64,000 nucleotides of DNA from Vogesella sp. LIG4 (GCF_900090205.1 NZ_LT607802.1:3171456-3235455), one strand, 5' to 3'. Shown: positions 48,428-57,983, numbered from the stretch's first letter. Numbers and translations: made by a program. Notes: generated from the letters alone by a model not told the origin.

Positions 48428-49669
48428 ATGACATCGAGCCCACGCCATCTGGCGCAACAAGCAGACGCAGCAAGCAGGAGCGGCAGTATCAGCCACAGCC
48501 GCGTGCCGCTGACGGAGGCCTTGCTGCTGCTGGCGCTGATCGCGCTCAATCTGCGCCCGTTCCTGACTTCGGTGGGGCCGGTGCTGGAGCTGCTGCGTGC
48601 CGATACCGGGCTTGGCTACCGCGCCGCCTCGGTGCTGACCGCCTTGCCCTTCGTGCTGATGGGCGTGCTGGCCTTTGCCGGTGCACGCCTGGCCGGTGGC
48701 ATCGGCGAGCGCCGCACCATTGCCGTGGCGCTGCTGTTGCTGGCTGCCGGCTGCGCCGCGCGCTGGTGGGTGCAGGGCGGTAGCGGGCTGATTGCCAGTG
48801 CCGGGCTGGCCGGCGCCGGCGTGGCCGCCATCCAGGCGCTGATGCCCGGCGTGGCCAAGCGGCTGCTGCCGCAGCATGTCGGCCTGGCCATGGGGGTGTA
48901 TTCCGCGGCGCTGGTGGGCGGTGGCGCGCTGGGCGCCATGGGCAGCCCTTGGCTGGCGCAGCAGGGCGGCTGGCGGCTGGCGCTGGCGGCATGGCTGCTG
49001 CCGGCATTGCTGGCGCTGCTGCTGTGGCTGCATCGCGCCGAGCAGGCGCCGCAGCAGCACAACTACTGGCAGGGCAGCCTGCTGCCCTTTGCGCGCAACC
49101 GCCGCGCCTGGCTGCTGGCGCTGTATTTCGGCTTCACCAACAGCGGCTATTCCAGCTTGGTGGCCTGGTTGCCATCGTTCTACCGCGAAGCCGGGCTGCC
49201 CACGCAGACTGCGGCCAACCTGCTGGCGGTGCTGGCAGTGTTGCAGGCGCTGGCGGCGCTGGCGTTCCCGCTGCTGTCGCGCCGCCATGGCGATCACCGT
49301 TACTGGCTGTGGCTGGCGCTGGCTTGCCAGGCGGCGGGGCTGGCCGGGCTGGCGTGGGCGCCGCTGGCGGCACCGTGGTGCTGGGTAATGCTGGCCGGCG
49401 TTGGGCTGGGTGGGTTCTTTTCGCTGTGCCTGCTGCTGGTGCTGGAGCATCTGCCGGATGCCGGCAGTGCCGGCCGGCTGGCCGCCTTCGTGCAGGGCTG
49501 CGGCTTTCTGCTTACCGCCGCCGGCCCCTGGCTGATGGGCTGGTGGAAGGAGCGCGGCGGCCAGTTCAGCGGCGGCTGGCAGTGGCAGCTGGGCATCGTG
49601 CTGGCGATGCTGCTGCTGACGGCAAGGTTTTCTCCGGCCAGCTACCCGCGAGCCATGCGCGGTCTGTAG
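48428..49669 (+). CDS. MFS transporter, CynX/NimT family
   Basis: 413 residues, 12 hydrophobic helices. ALNLRPFLTSVGPVLELLRADTGLGYRAASVLTALPFVLMGVLAF at the first helices is typical of the cyanate/2-nitroimidazole transporter group; TNSGYSSLVAWLPSFYREAG also fits. The open frame extends 33 codons upstream, but that part is translated from the palindromic element at 48258-48401, so ATG 48428, preceded by GGAG, is taken as the start. Inner-membrane efflux or uptake of a small organic compound; substrate unknown. Divergent from LysR 47316-48179. Confidence 0.88.
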   Translation: MTSSPRHLAQQADAASRSGSISHSRVPLTEALLLLALIALNLRPFLTSVGPVLELLRADTGLGYRAASVLTALPFVLMGVLAFAGARLAGGIGERRTIAVALLLLAAGCAARWWVQGGSGLIASAGLAGAGVAAIQALMPGVAKRLLPQHVGLAMGVYSAALVGGGALGAMGSPWLAQQGGWRLALAAWLLPALLALLLWLHRAEQAPQQHNYWQGSLLPFARNRRAWLLALYFGFTNSGYSSLVAWLPSFYREAGLPTQTAANLLAVLAVLQALAALAFPLLSRRHGDHRYWLWLALACQAAGLAGLAWAPLAAPWCWVMLAGVGLGGFFSLCLLLVLEHLPDAGSAGRLAAFVQGCGFLLTAAGPWLMGWWKERGGQFSGGWQWQLGIVLAMLLLTARFSPASYPRAMRGL

Positions 49670-49760
49670 GCCGGATTAAAGCGGCAGCCATGCTGCCGGG
49701 GACAGGTCGGCAATAACAGGACAAGCCGACCGCTACATAGTAGACAGAGGAGATTGCACC

Positions 49761-50528
49761 ATGAAGAAACTCACCCTGGCCATCATGCTGGCCTGCGCCG
49801 CCGGTACGGTGGCAGCCAAGGACTGGAAAGTCATCCGCTTTGGCGTCAACGCCAGCTATGCGCCGTTCGAATCGCGCTCGCCCAGCGGGCAGCTGATCGG
49901 CTTCGACATCGACCTGGGCAATGCGCTGTGCGCAAAACTGAAGGCGCGCTGCGTGTGGGTGGAAAACGCCTGGGACGGCATCATCCCGGGGCTGCAGGCC
50001 AAGAAGTTCGACGCCATCCTGTCGTCGATGGCGGTAACCGACAAGCGCCTGCAGCAGATCTCGTTTACCGAGAAGATCTACAACGTGCCGCCGCGGCTGG
50101 TGGCCAAGAAGGGCAGCACCCTGCTGCCGACCATCGAACAGCTGCGCGGCAAGCGCATCGGCGTGGAGCAGGGCTCCACCTCCGAAGCCTACGCCAAGGC
50201 CTACTGGGAGCCGCAGGGCGTTACCGTCAGCTCCTACCAGACCCAGGACCAGGTGTACCAGGACCTGACCTCCGGCCGGGTGGATGCGGCGTTCCAGTCG
50301 TCGGTGCAGGCCGACATCGGCTTTCTCAAGACCGCTGCCGGGCGTGACTACGCCTTTGCCGGCGGCGGCGTGAGCGATGCCAAAATCCTGGGCGTGGGGG
50401 CCGCCATCGGCCTGCGCAAGGACGACGGCGACCTGGCGCAGCTGTTGAACCGCGCGCTGAACGAACTGCACAAGGACGGCACCTACCAGCGCATTTCCCA
50501 GAAATATTTCTCCTTCGACATCTACTAA
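49761..50528 (+). CDS. Polar amino acid ABC transporter substrate-binding protein (HisJ/ArgT-like)
   Basis: 255 residues with signal peptide (KKLTLAIMLACAAGTVAA). Type II periplasmic-binding fold: IRFGVNASYAPFESRSPSGQLIGFDIDLGNALCAKL, CVWVENAWDGIIPGLQAKKFDAILSSMAVTDKRLQQISFTEKIY and RIGVEQGSTSEAYAKAYW, all close to Lys/Arg/His-binding proteins. No permease or ATPase genes adjoin it. A GC hairpin (49705-49731) lies in the upstream region. It begins the series of binding protein, deaminase and PotF-like genes. Confidence 0.92.
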   Translation: MKKLTLAIMLACAAGTVAAKDWKVIRFGVNASYAPFESRSPSGQLIGFDIDLGNALCAKLKARCVWVENAWDGIIPGLQAKKFDAILSSMAVTDKRLQQISFTEKIYNVPPRLVAKKGSTLLPTIEQLRGKRIGVEQGSTSEAYAKAYWEPQGVTVSSYQTQDQVYQDLTSGRVDAAFQSSVQADIGFLKTAAGRDYAFAGGGVSDAKILGVGAAIGLRKDDGDLAQLLNRALNELHKDGTYQRISQKYFSFDIY

Positions 50529-50595
50529 GCTGCCACCGGCGGTGCGGCCAACCTTTTCCGCTTGCACCGCCGGCAACAACAGGAGCAACAGCGAC

Positions 50596-51804
50596 ATGCA
50601 TCAATCCATCTGGCTGCGCAATGTGCGCCCCTACGGCGGCGCGGCCGAAGACATCGAAATCGTGAACGGCCGCATCGGCCAGCGGCGTGCCGCGCAGAAC
50701 GGCCCGCTGGCCGGCGGCGACATCGACGGCGGCGGGCGGCTGCTCACCCTGCCGCTGGTGGACGCGCACACCCACCTCGACAAGACGCTGTGGAGCCTGC
50801 CCTGGCACTCGCACACTGCCGGCGACAGCCTGCAGTCGCTGATCGACAACGAGCGGCGCATCCTGCGCGAAACCAGCGTGCCGATCGCCGTGCGCGCCGG
50901 CGCGTTGCTGGAACACTGCATCGCCCGCGGCACCCAGTTGCTGCGCTGCCACGTGGATGCCGACCCGGCGCTGGGCTGGGAGCACATCGAGGCCACGCTG
51001 CAGCTGCGCGAGCGCTATGCCGACCTGATCGACATCGAATTCGTGACCTTCCCGCAGGGCGGGCTGACCATTCGCCCCGGCGCGCTGCAGCTGATGCGCC
51101 AGGCGGTGGAGGCCGGCATGGAGGTAGTGGGCGGGCTGGACCCATGCGGCATCGACAAGGACCCGATTGCCCACCTGACGCAGATTTTCGAGCTGGCGCG
51201 CGAGTACGGCCGCGGCGTGGACATCCACCTGCACGACGGCGGCGAGCTGGGGCTGTGGCAGGTGGCGCGCATCTGCGACTTCACCGAGCGCTACCAGCGC
51301 CAGGGCAAGGTAGTCATCAGTCACGGCTTCTGCCTGGGCATGCGCCCGTGGGACGAGGTGGCACCGTTGGCCGCACGGCTGGCGGCAAACGGCATCTCCA
51401 TCGCCACCACCGCGCCGGGCGAAGTGGAAGCACCGCCGTTCGATGCGCTCAGCGCCGCCGGCGTCAACATCTGCCTGGGTAACGACGGCATCCGCGATGC
51501 CTGGTCGCCGCTGGGCAACGGCGACATGCTGGAGCGGGTGATGCTGCAGGCCTACCGCTTCTATGTGCGCACCGATGCCGGCCTGCAGGCCGCCTTCGAT
51601 GCCGGCAGCGTCAACGGCGCCCGGGCGATGGGCCGCAGCGACTTCGGCCTGGAGGCGGGGCAGCGTGCCAGCTTCCTGCTGTTCGATGCCGAGACCCTGG
51701 GCGAGGCCATCGTGATGCGCCCGCCGGATCGCACGGTGATCCGCGACGGCAGGGTGATCGCCCGCGGCGGCAAGCTGCTGGAAAGCCGCCTGCCTGGCGC
51801 GTAA
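50596..51804 (+). CDS. Cytosine deaminase-like amidohydrolase
   Basis: 402 residues. Metal ligands DAHTHLDK (H58, H60), a third His in VDIHLHDGGE, a fourth in VVISHGFCLG, and the catalytic Asp in CLGNDGIRDAWSPLGNGDML. The TATTAPGEVEAPPFDAL and DNERRILRETS features belong to the CodA/AtzC-like branch, which deaminates cytosine, isocytosine or triazine-type substrates. The exact substrate is not predictable. The first ATG with an AGGAG site is at 50596; the longer frame contains a 10-mer copy (50543). Sits between two binding-protein genes. Confidence 0.88.
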   Translation: MHQSIWLRNVRPYGGAAEDIEIVNGRIGQRRAAQNGPLAGGDIDGGGRLLTLPLVDAHTHLDKTLWSLPWHSHTAGDSLQSLIDNERRILRETSVPIAVRAGALLEHCIARGTQLLRCHVDADPALGWEHIEATLQLRERYADLIDIEFVTFPQGGLTIRPGALQLMRQAVEAGMEVVGGLDPCGIDKDPIAHLTQIFELAREYGRGVDIHLHDGGELGLWQVARICDFTERYQRQGKVVISHGFCLGMRPWDEVAPLAARLAANGISIATTAPGEVEAPPFDALSAAGVNICLGNDGIRDAWSPLGNGDMLERVMLQAYRFYVRTDAGLQAAFDAGSVNGARAMGRSDFGLEAGQRASFLLFDAETLGEAIVMRPPDRTVIRDGRVIARGGKLLESRLPGA

Positions 51805-51882
51805 CAACACCGATTTTCGTCGTAGCAGCAAGCAAACGGCCGGTGAGCCGTGCAGCAATTTTGTCGTCACATGGAGAAATAC

Positions 51883-52998
51883 ATGAAATCCGCATTACAC
51901 AACAAGGGCGTCGCCACCCTGTTAGCGGCAGGCGCGCTGACACTGGCTACCGGACCGGCCCTGGCGGAAAGCCAGGTGGTCAACGTTTACAACTGGGCCA
52001 ATTCGATAGGCAAGGACACCGTTGCCAACTTCGAAAAAACCACCGGCATCAAGGTGGAATACCAGACCTTCGATTCCAACGACACGGTGCAGGCCAAGCT
52101 GTTGACCGGCAGCGCGCAGTACGACGTGGTGGTGCCGTCCAACCTGTACTGGACGCGGCAGATTCCCACTGGCGTGTTCCAGCAGATGGATCTGAAGAAG
52201 ATTCCGAACTACGGCAAGCTCGACCCCAAGATCATGAACATTCTCAAGTCGGCGGACCCGACGCAGCGCTACGGCCTGCCGTGGGCCTGGGGTACCGACG
52301 GCATGGGCATCAACGTGGAAAAGGTGCAGGCGGCGCTGGGCAAGAACGCGCCGCTGGACAGCCTGGCGCTGTTCTTCGACGTCAACAACCTGAAGAAGCT
52401 GAAGAGCTGCGGCGTGTCCATCGTGGATGAGCCGCTGGACGGCTTCGGCATTGCGCTGCTGGCGCTGCACAAGGACCCGAACACCACCAATCGCAAGGAT
52501 TACGACGAAGCCTACAAGCTGCTGAAGACGCTGCGCCCCTATATCACCCAGTTCAATTCCAGCACCTATATCAACGATCTGGCCGGTGGTGACGTATGCC
52601 TGGCGCTGGGCTGGTCCGGCGATGTGAACGCAGCGCGGCGCGCGGCGCTGGCGGCCAAGAAGCCGTACCACATCCGCTACGTGATTCCCAAGGAAGGCGC
52701 CGCGGTATGGTTCAACATGATGTCGATTCCCAAGAACGCGCCGCACCCGGATGCCGCGCACAAGTTCATCAACTTCGTGCTGTCCGAGCGTGAAAGCGCC
52801 AACCTGACCAACGACACCAACTATCCGTCGGCGGTGCCTGGCGCCAACCCGCTGGTAAGCCCGGAAGCGCTGGCCGACCCGATGATCTACCCGACGCCGG
52901 AGGTGTTCCGCCGCCTGTATGTGGGCAAGCCGGTGGCGCCGGACCTGATGCGCTACCAGAACCGGCTGTGGACGCAGCTGAAGAGCGGCATCAACTAA
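51883..52998 (+). CDS. Polyamine-type ABC transporter substrate-binding protein (PotF-like)
   Basis: 371 residues with signal peptide (ATLLAAGALTLATGPALA). The mature start VVNVYNWANSIGKDTVANFEKTTGIKVEYQTFDSNDTVQAKLLTGSAQYDVVVPSNLYWTRQI and the C-terminal SGDVNAARRAAL...GAAVWFNMMSIPKNAPHPDAAHKFINFVL are characteristic of PotF/SpuE putrescine-binding proteins. Start ATG 51883, with GGAG 7 bases upstream. No PotGHI genes nearby. Closed by a strong terminator. Confidence 0.92.
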   Translation: MKSALHNKGVATLLAAGALTLATGPALAESQVVNVYNWANSIGKDTVANFEKTTGIKVEYQTFDSNDTVQAKLLTGSAQYDVVVPSNLYWTRQIPTGVFQQMDLKKIPNYGKLDPKIMNILKSADPTQRYGLPWAWGTDGMGINVEKVQAALGKNAPLDSLALFFDVNNLKKLKSCGVSIVDEPLDGFGIALLALHKDPNTTNRKDYDEAYKLLKTLRPYITQFNSSTYINDLAGGDVCLALGWSGDVNAARRAALAAKKPYHIRYVIPKEGAAVWFNMMSIPKNAPHPDAAHKFINFVLSERESANLTNDTNYPSAVPGANPLVSPEALADPMIYPTPEVFRRLYVGKPVAPDLMRYQNRLWTQLKSGIN

Positions 52999-53015
52999 GC
53001 CGCGCTGTTGCCGTC

Positions 53016-53050
53016 AACCCGCCCCGCCAGCTGCTGGCCGGGCGGGTTTT
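53016..53050 (+). terminator. Intrinsic terminator of the first uptake module
   Basis: AACCCGCC (53016-53023) pairs with GGCGGGTT (53041-53048) with an inner CCAG/CTGG stem, followed by TTTTTC. Directly ahead of the palindromic 10-mer pair. Confidence 0.85.
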
Positions 53051-53053
53051 TCA

Positions 53054-53073
53054 TGCGGCCAACGTTGGCCGCA
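53054..53073. repeat. Palindrome of two abutting 10-mers between genes
   Basis: Same 20-base palindrome as at 16813, TGCGGCCAACGTTGGCCGCA, here in the gap between a terminator and the convergent LysR stop (53077). Confidence 0.9.
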
Positions 53074-53076
53074 TGG

Positions 53077-54015
53077 CTAGGGATGCGGCAGGGATGGGGG
53101 CGGAATCAGCTCGCACTCCTGCAGGTAGCGCTTCAGGATATCGATGAACTCGCGCACCTTGCGGGTGCTGCGGCGGTGCGGCAGGTACAGCACATGCACC
53201 CAGGGGCCGAAGGCGCTTTGCAGCCGCCACTGGCCCACCATCACCTCCATCAGCTCGCCGCGCCGCAGGTAGGGCGCCGCGCTCCAGTTGGGAATGAACT
53301 GCAGGCCCTGGCCATCGAGCAGGCAGCCCAGCAGAAAGTCGTAGTTGTCACTTTCCAGCCGTGCCACCGGCTGGCGCAGGCGGATGTTCTCGCCGCCGTA
53401 GCTCACCCACCAGAAACTGCGGCTCACCAGCGGGTGGCGCAGGATCAGCCAATCGTGCCGGGTGTAGTTGTCCAGCGTTACTTCCCGCCCCTGGCGCGCC
53501 AGGTAGGCCGGGCTGGCGCATAGCAGCAGGCGGTTTTCCAGCAGCGGCTGCACGATCAGCCCCGGGTGCTCGGTGGGGTCGTCGCGCAGCGCCAGATCGT
53601 AGCCGCCGTCCAGCAGGTCGTCGTTATTGTCGTTCAGGTCCACCTCCAGCCGCACCTGCGGATGCGCCTGCATGAAGCGGCCGCATACGCGGCTCAGAAA
53701 GGCCGGGGCGAACGAGGGCGGGGCGGTGATGCGCAGGCTGCCGCGCAGCTCGTGCTGCAGCTGTTCGATCTCCTCGCCGGCCAGCTGCAGCTGCATCAGC
53801 GCCTGGCGGGCGCTGTCCAGGTAGATGCGTCCTGCCTCGGTCAGCGCCATGCGCCGGGTGGTGCGCTCGAACAACCGTGCGCCCAGCTCCGCTTCCAGCT
53901 GCGCCACCGCCTTGGTGACCGCCGACGGCGTCTTGCCCAGCTGGTCGGCCGCCAGACTGAAGCTGCCGTGTTCGGCGGCGGCCACGAACATGCCCAGCGC
54001 ACTCATCTTGTCCAT
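53077..54015 (-). CDS. LysR-family regulator of the second uptake module
   Basis: 312 residues from MDKMSALGMFVAAAEHGSFSLAADQLGKTPSAVTKAVAQLEAELGARLFERTTRRMALTEAG, a CrgA/AaeR-type regulator with effector domain LRGSLRITAPPSFAPAFLSRVCGRFMQAHPQVRLEVDLNDNND. Ribosome site GGGAA before ATG 54015. Divergent from the acyltransferase gene 54237, so it likely controls the genes up to 59612. Confidence 0.9.
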   Translation of the reverse strand: MDKMSALGMFVAAAEHGSFSLAADQLGKTPSAVTKAVAQLEAELGARLFERTTRRMALTEAGRIYLDSARQALMQLQLAGEEIEQLQHELRGSLRITAPPSFAPAFLSRVCGRFMQAHPQVRLEVDLNDNNDDLLDGGYDLALRDDPTEHPGLIVQPLLENRLLLCASPAYLARQGREVTLDNYTRHDWLILRHPLVSRSFWWVSYGGENIRLRQPVARLESDNYDFLLGCLLDGQGLQFIPNWSAAPYLRRGELMEVMVGQWRLQSAFGPWVHVLYLPHRRSTRKVREFIDILKRYLQECELIPPPSLPHP

Positions 54016-54236
54016 TACTTGTTCCCGATAGGCACAAAAGTTATGCAAGAACCGCGAATGATCTTGCCCTGCGTGCTGATTACCATGCCGCAATAACAGC
54101 GATAGTTCAAGCCGGCATCGTCAACCGGCACTGGCAGCAGTGGCGCAATTTATGCCTGTTAGGCAACTGTTCGGCCAGGCTTGCCAGCCGGCAACGCGCT
54201 ATCGCCCCGCAGATCACAACAGCAGGAGACTTCCCG

Positions 54237-55316
54237 GTGAACGTCCATACCTTTTCCACCGACACCCCGGACGCATTCTTTCGCGGCCACCAGATCGGCA
54301 GCCGCTGGCAACAGCAGATCCAGCGCAGCGTGGCGCTGTACCTGGGCTTCTTCCCGCGCCTCGGCATTGCCAGCGAGCAGGTGCGCGCCATTGGTGACGC
54401 CAGCCTGAGCGCGCTGGAAGACTGGGCGCCGGAGCTGGCCGAAGAAATCAAGGGCGTGGCCGCCGGCGCGCAGCTGCCGCTGTGGCAGCTGGCCTGCCTG
54501 AACGCCCGTACCGAGGTGCTGGCCGCCGCGCCGGCCAGCAAGGAAGGCGAGTGCTCCACCACCGTGCATGCCCCGGCCGGCAGCCGCGCTCCGCGCACGC
54601 TGCAAACCTGGGACTGGCACGACAGCCTGGTGCCGGACGGCCTGATCATGCGGCTGAGCACCCACCAGGGCATGACGGTGAAGCTGTTCACCGAGTTCGG
54701 CATGCTGGGCAAGATCGGCGTCAACAGCGCCGGGCTGGGTCTGCATTTCAATATCCTGCACCACGCCAGCGACAACGCCCACGGCGGCGTGCCGGTGCAT
54801 GCGGTGGCACGGCGGGTGCTGGAAGAAGCGCGCAGCGTGGCCGAAGCCATCGAGCTGGCGCGCTCGGCGCGGGTCAGCGCCTCCACCGTGCTGACGGTGT
54901 TCAGCTGCCAGGACGAAGCTCCGGCACGCGCCGCCAGCATCGAGCTGAGCCCGGCGCGCACCGGCCTGGTGTACCCGGACGCCGCCGGCTGGATCCTGCA
55001 CACCAACCACTTCATCGAAACGGAACAGAGCCTGGGCGAGCGCACGCCGGACGTGTCCACCACCTATGCGCGCTACCAGCACCTGCAGGCCGTGCAGGGC
55101 GACATGGTGGCCGACGACATCCGCACCCGCGCCGCCGCCATGTGCGGCCCGGCCGGCGCCGACGCGCCGATCTGCTTCCACCCGGACATGTCCATGCCGG
55201 ACACCGAGCGCTGGGAAACCCTGCTCACCATCGGCATCGACACCGAGCAATGCCGGCTGCTGTATGCGGCGGGCAACCCGACCACGTTGGCCGCAAACGG
55301 CTACCAGCAGTTCTGA
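54237..55316 (+). CDS. C45-family autoproteolytic acyltransferase/hydrolase
   Basis: 359 residues from a GTG start preceded by AGGAGA. The pattern EECST-type nucleophile motif (KEGECSTTVHAP, C106), TWDWHDSL, TVKLFTEFGMLGKIGVNSAGLGLHFNILH and ILHTNHFIE matches the penicillin acyl-CoA:6-APA acyltransferase (peptidase C45) family, Ntn hydrolases that mature by self-cleavage before Cys106. No signal peptide. In this setting it may cleave or form an amide on a compound taken up by the module. One 10-mer copy (55286). Confidence 0.88.
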   Translation: MNVHTFSTDTPDAFFRGHQIGSRWQQQIQRSVALYLGFFPRLGIASEQVRAIGDASLSALEDWAPELAEEIKGVAAGAQLPLWQLACLNARTEVLAAAPASKEGECSTTVHAPAGSRAPRTLQTWDWHDSLVPDGLIMRLSTHQGMTVKLFTEFGMLGKIGVNSAGLGLHFNILHHASDNAHGGVPVHAVARRVLEEARSVAEAIELARSARVSASTVLTVFSCQDEAPARAASIELSPARTGLVYPDAAGWILHTNHFIETEQSLGERTPDVSTTYARYQHLQAVQGDMVADDIRTRAAAMCGPAGADAPICFHPDMSMPDTERWETLLTIGIDTEQCRLLYAAGNPTTLAANGYQQF

Positions 55317-55324
55317 TCGCAGCC

Positions 55325-55370
55325 GCCGCGGCAGTGTCTTTTGATGGCTGCCAAAAGGCATTGCCGCGGC
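55325..55370 (+). other. Long hairpin between acyltransferase and transporter genes
   Basis: GCCGCGGCA (55325-55333) pairs with TGCCGCGGC (55362-55370), with an inner CTTTT/AAAAG pair. No T-run follows, so it may be an attenuator or a transcript stabiliser. Confidence 0.45.
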
Positions 55371-55465
55371 GCTGAACGCACGGCTGCCCGCATGGAGCGG
55401 CCGGCAACACAATACCCGCCCCTGTTACGGCAGGAGGCGGCACACAAGCACGCAACAGGAGAAAC

Positions 55466-56803
55466 ATGATGGTTGGAGACAAAACAGGGCAGGCTGTCGG
55501 GCGCGGCGCGCTGCGCACCTTCTGCGTGTCCGGCATGGGCACGGCGCTGGAATTCTACGATTTCGTGATCTACGGCTATGCGGCGGCACTGGTGTTCCCG
55601 CAAGTGTTCTTTCCGGGCATGGACAAGCTGGTGGCCACGCTGATCGCCTTTGCCGCCTTCGGCACCGGCTTCTTTGCCCGGCCGGTGGGTGGCATGGTGT
55701 TCGGCCACTTTGGCGACAAGTATGGCCGGCAGAAAGTGCTGGTGGCCACGCTGCTGCTGATGGGCGCCAGCACCTTCCTGATCGGCTGTCTGCCCGGCTA
55801 CGGCAGCATCGGCGTTGCCGCACCGGCGCTGCTGGTGGTGCTGCGCCTGATCCAGGGCTTTGCCGCCGGCGGCGAGTGGGGCGGGGCGGCGCTGTTCGGC
55901 ATCGAGCAGGCGCCGGAAGGGCGTCGCGGGCTGTGGGGCAGCTTCACCAGCATGGGTATCGGCATCGGCTTCCTGCTGGGCGCCGGGGTGTTCGCCATCA
56001 TCAGCGAAGCCACCAACAACCAGCTGGCCGATTTTGCCTGGCGCATTCCGTTCTGGCTGGGTGGCCTGCTGGTGCTGGTAGGAATGTATGCCCGCATGCG
56101 CAACCTCGGCCAGCATGGCGACAGCCACGCCAAGGCGGGAAAACTGCCGCTGCTGGAAGTGTTGCGCCACCACCCGCGGGCGCTGCTGCTGAGCGCGGGC
56201 GTGGCCTTCGGCTACATCACCATTGCCTATATCGGCAGCACCTTCCTGGTGTCCTACGCCACCCAGCTGGGCTATAGCGATGCCCAGTCCCTGGTGTTCG
56301 ACCTGATCAACTCCGCCACCATCATCGTGTCGGCACCGCTGTGCGGCCACCTGTCCGACAAGTACGGCCGCAAGCCGGTGATGATCTTCGGCGCCGTGGC
56401 CATGGCGGCGTGGTTCTTTGCCTTCTTCCCGCTGGTGCAGCTCAAGCAGTGGGAGCTGACGCTGTTTGCCTATGGCATGGTCGGCGTGCTGATGGGCGTG
56501 ACCCAGGGGCCGATTCCCGCCTTCCTCGGCGAGCAGTTCCCCCGGCGTGTGCGCTACTCCGGCATCTCCTCTGCCTACCAGCTGGGCGCGGCACTGGGCG
56601 GCGGCACCGCCTCCAGCATTGCCACCGCCATCCTGATCCTCACCAACAAGAGCCCGCTGGGCGTGGCGCTGTACGGCGCGGCGGCGCTGGCGCTACTGGC
56701 ACTGTGCAGCTACGGCCTGCGTGAAACCGCGCGGCTGAGCCTGCAGGACATCGACGAACAGCAGCCGGCCCGCCCGCGCGCTACCCGCCCGGCCTCGGCC
56801 TGA
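55466..56803 (+). CDS. MFS transporter, metabolite:H+ symporter (MHS) family
   Basis: 445 residues, 12 helices. MHS signatures: GTALEFYDFVIYGYAAALVFPQVFFP, FFARPVGGMVFGHFGDKYGRQKVL, RLIQGFAAGGEWGGAALFGIEQAP and LCGHLSDKYGRKPVM. Relatives carry shikimate, alpha-ketoglutarate, proline betaine or citrate; the substrate here is unknown. Start 55466 follows AGGAG. The PotF-like gene follows by 20 bases, so they are cotranscribed. Confidence 0.92.
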   Translation: MMVGDKTGQAVGRGALRTFCVSGMGTALEFYDFVIYGYAAALVFPQVFFPGMDKLVATLIAFAAFGTGFFARPVGGMVFGHFGDKYGRQKVLVATLLLMGASTFLIGCLPGYGSIGVAAPALLVVLRLIQGFAAGGEWGGAALFGIEQAPEGRRGLWGSFTSMGIGIGFLLGAGVFAIISEATNNQLADFAWRIPFWLGGLLVLVGMYARMRNLGQHGDSHAKAGKLPLLEVLRHHPRALLLSAGVAFGYITIAYIGSTFLVSYATQLGYSDAQSLVFDLINSATIIVSAPLCGHLSDKYGRKPVMIFGAVAMAAWFFAFFPLVQLKQWELTLFAYGMVGVLMGVTQGPIPAFLGEQFPRRVRYSGISSAYQLGAALGGGTASSIATAILILTNKSPLGVALYGAAALALLALCSYGLRETARLSLQDIDEQQPARPRATRPASA

Positions 56804-56823
56804 ACCCGCAGCAAGGAACAACC

Positions 56824-57930
56824 ATGTACAAGCATCGCGCAGCAAAACTGGCCCTGGGCATGGCACTGGCCGCCGCCAGCCTGACAACGTTGGCCGCAGC
56901 CAAGCCGGCCGCCGGTCTCAACGTCTTCAACTGGGGGGATTTCATTGCCAGGGACACGGTGGCCAATTTCGAGAAGCTGTTCGGCACCCATGCCGAGTAC
57001 GACACCTACGACAGCGACGACGTGCTGCAGGCCAAGCTGCTGGTGGGCCACACCGGCTACGACATCGTGGTGCCCAGCTCCGGCTCGCTGGCCAAGCAGA
57101 TCGAGATCGGCCTGTACCAGAAGCTGGACAAGCGCAAGATTCCCAACCTGGCCAACCTCGACCCCACGCTGATGAAAATGCTGTCCGCCGCCGACCCCGG
57201 CGGCCAGTACGGCGTGCCGTGGGCCTATGCCGCCACCGGCATCGGCTACAACGTGGCAGCGGCGAAAAAGGCATTCGGCGACAAGGTGCCGGATGGCTGG
57301 AGCCTGGTGTTCGACCCGGCGCAGCTGGGCAAGCTCAAGGGCTGTGGCGTGTCGTTCCTGGACAGCCCTGGCAGCATGTTCCCGGCGGTGCTGCAGTACC
57401 TGCACAAGGACCCGAACAGCACCAACCCCGCCGACTACCAGGCCGCGCTGGCGGTGCTGCAGAAAGTGCGCCCCTATGTGCGGCAGTTCAACTCCTCCAG
57501 CTATATCAACGACCTGGCCAATAACGACGTGTGCGTGGCAGTGGGCTGGTCCGGCGATGTGGGCATTGCCGGCCGCCGCGCCAGGGAAGCGGGGCGCCCG
57601 TACGACATCCGCTACCTCAACCCGAAAGAGGGCGGCTTCATGTGGTTCGACGTGATGGTGATCCCCAGGGACGCGCCGCACGCCGACATGGCGCACAAGT
57701 GGATCAACTACATCCTCGACCCCAAGGTCAGCGCCAGCATTACCAGCGAGGTGTACTACCCCACCGCCAACCGCCTGGCACGCCAGCACCTGCCGGTATC
57801 CATCATCAACGACCCGACGGTGTTCCCGCCGCAGGCCGAGCTGCTGAAGATGGCGGTAATGAAGCAGGTGCCGCCGGAAATCCAGCGCCTGCAAAGCCGG
57901 CTGTGGCAGAAGCTGAAATCCGGCAACTAA
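56824..57930 (+). CDS. Second PotF-like substrate-binding protein
   Basis: 368 residues, signal peptide LALGMALAAASLTTLAAA, mature LNVFNWGDFIARDTVANFEKLFGTHAEYDTYDSDDVLQAKLLVGHTGYDIVVPSSGSLAKQIEIGLYQKLDKRKIPNL. It shares the PotF framework with 51883-52998 (VNDLAN-DVCVAVGWSGDVGIAGRRA, INYILDPKVSASITSEVYYPTAN), but the ligand-pocket segments differ, so it probably binds another amine. Again no ABC permease nearby. A 10-mer copy lies in the signal peptide (56889). Confidence 0.9.
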   Translation: MYKHRAAKLALGMALAAASLTTLAAAKPAAGLNVFNWGDFIARDTVANFEKLFGTHAEYDTYDSDDVLQAKLLVGHTGYDIVVPSSGSLAKQIEIGLYQKLDKRKIPNLANLDPTLMKMLSAADPGGQYGVPWAYAATGIGYNVAAAKKAFGDKVPDGWSLVFDPAQLGKLKGCGVSFLDSPGSMFPAVLQYLHKDPNSTNPADYQAALAVLQKVRPYVRQFNSSSYINDLANNDVCVAVGWSGDVGIAGRRAREAGRPYDIRYLNPKEGGFMWFDVMVIPRDAPHADMAHKWINYILDPKVSASITSEVYYPTANRLARQHLPVSIINDPTVFPPQAELLKMAVMKQVPPEIQRLQSRLWQKLKSGN

Positions 57931-57936
57931 GCCGAC

Positions 57937-57968
57937 CGGAGGGGCGCGCCAGGCTGCACGCCCCTCCG
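57937..57968 (+). other. Intercistronic hairpin in the second module
   Basis: CGGAGGGGCG and CGCCCCTCCG form a perfect 10-bp stem with a 12-base loop, ending 3 bases before the ribosome site (CAGGAG) of the next gene. It probably tunes expression between the PotF-like gene and the amidohydrolase. Confidence 0.55.
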
Positions 57969-57983
57969 TACCAGGAGCGAGAC

